From the NCBI GenBank assembly GCA_025355915.1, contig JANXYT010000169.1, positions 1 through 9,924 on the forward strand: a stretch of DNA of 9,924 bases, written 5' to 3'. Below, one piece after another: positions 8,077 to 9,924 of this stretch. Origin of the DNA: Holophagaceae bacterium (GTDB lineage: Bacteria > Acidobacteriota > Holophagae > Holophagales > Holophagaceae). Position 1 is the stretch's first letter. The number at the start of each line of letters is the position of its first letter. The position numbers and the translations under genes are program-made. The notes below the pieces were generated by a model. It worked only from the letters and a program-made list of their open reading frames with translations, had not been told where the DNA came from and made no database searches.

Positions 8077-9528
8077 ATGAGTGCCAGACCCTGGCTTAGC
8101 TTCGTCCTTGGATTCGCCCTTCTCAGCTGTGGTTGCGGGGGCGGTGGGTCTAGTTCCAATCCGCCTCCGGCTCCTAGCATTCCCGTCCCCTCCCCGGCCC
8201 TATTGCCCCCCTCGATCGGCGCCACCGCCGACACCTTGACTCTCCAGTGGCTCGCCCCCAACGGCAGCATTGATGGATATGAACTGGAGGAGAAAGCTGG
8301 GACAGGTGCCTACCAGAAGGTTCATGCAAGCCTCCTTCCCAACTCCAGTACCTACTTCAACGTCACCCTCCCAGCAGGCTCCCTCGAGGCCACGGATTTC
8401 TTTTTCCGGGTGCGTGCCATTCGGGGTAGTGATAGCAGCCCCTACTCCAATGAAGTCCTCTATCACAAGCCCTTGAACGCCCCCAGCCAACTGGTCGGGC
8501 AGTTTGATTGGAATGCCTCCGGCGTGGCTCTTTCATGGGCCGGGAATTCCACCGTGTCGGATGGAGTCGCCCTCAAACGGGCCGAATGCACCAGTGGGGG
8601 TACGGCCACGGGGCCATGGGTTACCTTGGAGGTGCCCGCCGGTCACGTTGCCACTTTCCTGGACACGAGCGCCAAGCTCGATCGCTACTACCTCTACGTG
8701 GCGGCCAACCTCAAGGGGAAAGAATTCAGCGTCGATAGCTCTGCCTCCGCTGTCATTTCCACCTTCATCCCGTCTCCTTCCCTCCTCACTGCCATCTATG
8801 ACCCTGTCCATGGGGGCGTGAGCCTCACGTGGACCAATACGTTTCTCCAAACTGATGCTGTGATGTTGGAGCGTGCTGAAGCGGGTAACGGAGGACTGGC
8901 CACGGGGTCCTGGATCACCCTTTCGACGCCCGCTGGGCCTCTGTCCACCTTCTTGGATCAAGCGGTCCAGGAAGGCACCAGCTACGTCTATCGAGTCAGC
9001 AACCTCCGGCAGTCGGCAGGCAGCCCAGCCATCCTAAGTAACTCTGCCGTCATGGTACCCCCTTCCGCCCCAAGCGGCTTGGTGCCGAGATACGACATCA
9101 ACCAGGGAGCCGTTGTGCTGTCCTGGACCGGAAACTCCGTTCGAAACACCGGGGTCCAACTGGAGCGTACCGAAGCCGATGTGAACGGTGGGGCCATCAA
9201 CCCCTGGGTGACCCTCTCCCTCCCTGCCGGACCCATCACCACCTTCACCGATCGCGGCACCCAAGAATTCACCACCTACATCTATCGGGCCACGAACCTG
9301 CTGGGCTCTGTGAAAAGCGCCCTAGGCAGCACTTCGGCCTCGGTCACCACCCCCCTTGCCGTTCCCACCATCCTCTCGGCAGCCTTTGACGGCGCTCAGG
9401 GGGGCGTTAGCCTCGCTTGGAGAACCAACTCCACCCACACCAATGGGGTGCTGATTGAACGGGCGCATGTGACCTCAACGGATTGCCCACCACCATTTGG
9501 TCCACCCTGTATTCCTACGGCGCTCTGA
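8077..9528 (+). CDS. Lipoprotein with tandem fibronectin type III-like repeats (frameshifted)
   Basis: This encodes 483 residues up to a premature stop. GGAG at 8068-8071 precedes the ATG by 5 bases. A short signal peptide ends in a lipobox LLSC with Cys18, followed by a Gly/Ser/Pro-rich tether (19-45), so the protein should be lipid-anchored and exported. A divergent first FnIII-like domain (about 46-130) is followed by repeats of exactly 98 residues. The conserved core Trp falls at 154, 252, 350 and 448, each followed by a GV.LERAE-type strand, PW/SW.TL, PAGP..TF.D and YxYRxxNL. Such domains usually serve as spacers or adhesion or carbohydrate-contact modules; no catalytic domain is seen. 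After Asp469 the frame is lost: the natural sequence continues one base out of phase (see the next entry), so the last 14 residues are not native. The full-length gene was longer than what remains here. Confidence 0.8.
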   Translation: MSARPWLSFVLGFALLSCGCGGGGSSSNPPPAPSIPVPSPALLPPSIGATADTLTLQWLAPNGSIDGYELEEKAGTGAYQKVHASLLPNSSTYFNVTLPAGSLEATDFFFRVRAIRGSDSSPYSNEVLYHKPLNAPSQLVGQFDWNASGVALSWAGNSTVSDGVALKRAECTSGGTATGPWVTLEVPAGHVATFLDTSAKLDRYYLYVAANLKGKEFSVDSSASAVISTFIPSPSLLTAIYDPVHGGVSLTWTNTFLQTDAVMLERAEAGNGGLATGSWITLSTPAGPLSTFLDQAVQEGTSYVYRVSNLRQSAGSPAILSNSAVMVPPSAPSGLVPRYDINQGAVVLSWTGNSVRNTGVQLERTEADVNGGAINPWVTLSLPAGPITTFTDRGTQEFTTYIYRATNLLGSVKSALGSTSASVTTPLAVPTILSAAFDGAQGGVSLAWRTNSTHTNGVLIERAHVTSTDCPPPFGPPCIPTAL

Positions 9529-9783
9529 CGACTTTCGTGGATCGGAATGGGGTGGAGCTGACGCGCTACCTCTACCGGATCACCAACCTCAACGGGCAAG
9601 TACCCAGCGCTCCATCGGCGCCGTCGGCCGTAGTCAACACCCCCTTGGCCGCTCCCTCCTACGTCTACGCTTACTATGATTCGTACAGCGGTGGCATGAC
9701 GGTCTATTGGAATGCCACTTACGGCACCAACCGAACCAGCAAGCTGGAATGGGCCGAGTCCGATGCCTCCGGGATGCCCACTA
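8473..9783 (+). repeat. Tandem 294-bp (98-residue) coding repeats
   Basis: Four consecutive repeats plus a fifth that is cut by the insertion sequence. The core TGG codons are at 8536, 8830, 9124 and 9418, exactly 294 bases apart; the fifth is at 9708, 290 bases on, which equals 97 codons minus the one missing base. The copies are diverged in sequence while the length is strictly kept, which suggests selection on domain size with old duplication. Confidence 0.75.
9483..9783 (+). pseudogene. Out-of-frame continuation of the FnIII-repeat lipoprotein, cut by an IS
   Basis: Starting at the TTG at 9483 in another frame, the translation continues the fourth repeat exactly where it broke off: LPTTIWSTL, YGALTTFVDRNG and YLYRITNLNGQ match the same positions of repeats 2 and 3. 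The fifth repeat follows (LAAPSYVYAYYD, VYWNATY, KLEWAESDASG). One missing base in the GATTG at about 9481-9485 explains the shift. At 9781-9784 (CTAG) the repeat stops and insertion sequence DNA begins, so the 3' end of the gene lies beyond the element or is lost. The next in-frame stop, at 9843-9845, is inside the element. This is a real gene part rather than a separate gene. A sequencing error for the frameshift cannot be excluded, but the IS break would remain. Confidence 0.75.
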
Positions 9784-9784
9784 G

Positions 9785-9924
9785 GGTCTGTTTTCAAAGT
9801 CGGAGCCAGGTAAGAACACAGGCTCTGGCGACCATGGCGCTGTAGTTGCGCATGGTCTTGTCATAGCGGGTGGCGAGGCTGCGATATTGCTTGAGCTTGG
9901 CGAACAGGTTTTCGATGGCGTGGC
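9785..9924 (-). mobile_element. IS5-family insertion sequence, one end (rest outside window)
   Basis: The terminal sequence begins GGTCTGTTTTCAAAGTCGG immediately after a CTAG at 9781-9784. Similarity to the FnIII repeats stops at this point, and a transposase C terminus starts on the opposite strand. Short YTAR or CTAG target sites are typical of IS5-family subgroups such as IS427. The other end, and therefore the target duplication, is outside the window. The exact first base (9784 or 9785) is uncertain because the boundary base is shared with the target. Confidence 0.8.
9794..9924 (-). CDS. IS5-family DDE transposase, C-terminal fragment (gene continues past the window)
   Basis: Minus-strand frame of 42 residues, open to the window edge, with its TGA at 9794-9796 lying inside the terminal inverted repeat. 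It begins HAIENLFAKLKQYR and continues SLATRYDKTMRNY, which is the conserved C-terminal block of IS5-type transposases. The Glu at visible residue 4 (AIENLF) is the third acidic residue of the DDE triad, and RYDK is the family signature just after it. The enzyme cuts and joins the element ends. Nothing visible is broken, but the N-terminal part cannot be judged. It is transcribed against the lipoprotein gene. Confidence 0.85.
   Translation of the reverse strand, partial: HAIENLFAKLKQYRSLATRYDKTMRNYSAMVARACVLTWLRL

Noticed and set aside
9483..9845. A separate 120-residue gene
   Set aside because: Its first 100 residues complete the FnIII repeats of the upstream gene, and its last 20 come from the end of the insertion sequence.

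Overview
The window is GC-rich bacterial DNA with short intergenic gaps and clear AAGGAG-type ribosome binding sites. It contains no rRNA, tRNA or CRISPR that I can see. The host is not certain. The overall look (a MacB-type permease followed by an EntS-like MFS exporter, a Tpx peroxiredoxin, a Gly/Ser/Pro-rich lipoprotein with fibronectin-like repeats, and palindromic repeats built from 'cttggcg' units) would suit an environmental Gram-negative such as Acidobacteriota (Holophaga/Geothrix type). That placement is an inference of low to moderate confidence.

Layout. (1) 1-2118, plus strand: the 3' part of a MacB/FtsX-type ABC permease, followed after 3 bases by an MFS exporter; these are probably one efflux operon. 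(2) 2119-2336: a minus-strand terminator hairpin and a palindromic MITE-like element of about 153 bp. (3) 2337-2834, minus strand: an intact thiol peroxidase (tpx). (4) 3023-4318, plus strand: a stand-alone PaaK/CapK-type adenylate-forming enzyme of unknown substrate. (5) 4319-4674: a non-coding, partly AT-rich stretch with a hairpin. (6) 4675-7417, plus strand: a ferritin-like di-iron protein and a large-subunit (HPII/KatE-type) catalase, closed by a 14-bp perfect hairpin terminator. (7) 7553-7903, minus strand: a decayed second copy of tpx that kept its ribosome binding site and upstream leader but has frameshifts and a foreign 3' end. (8) 8077-9783, plus strand: a lipoprotein of tandem 98-residue fibronectin-like repeats, broken by a one-base frameshift near 9482 and then by an insertion sequence. 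(9) 9785-9924: one end of an IS5-family element carrying the transposase C terminus on the minus strand.

How the parts relate. The centre of the window is a peroxide and iron defence block: Tpx removes low-level peroxides, the catalase removes bulk H2O2, and the ferritin-like protein stores or oxidises Fe(II) so that it cannot drive Fenton chemistry. The intact and decayed tpx copies lie in direct orientation about 5 kb apart and bracket the ligase, ferritin and catalase genes. This suggests the block was assembled by duplication or insertion, and could in principle be lost by recombination between the copies. The right end shows active decay of a repeat-rich surface protein.

I found no clearly new multi-gene system. 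The best second-look items are the tpx bracket and its chimeric pseudogene, the MITE-like element sitting between tpx and its terminator, the Cys/Tyr pair in the catalase haem pocket, the unassigned PaaK/CapK-like enzyme, and the IS-interrupted repeat lipoprotein.
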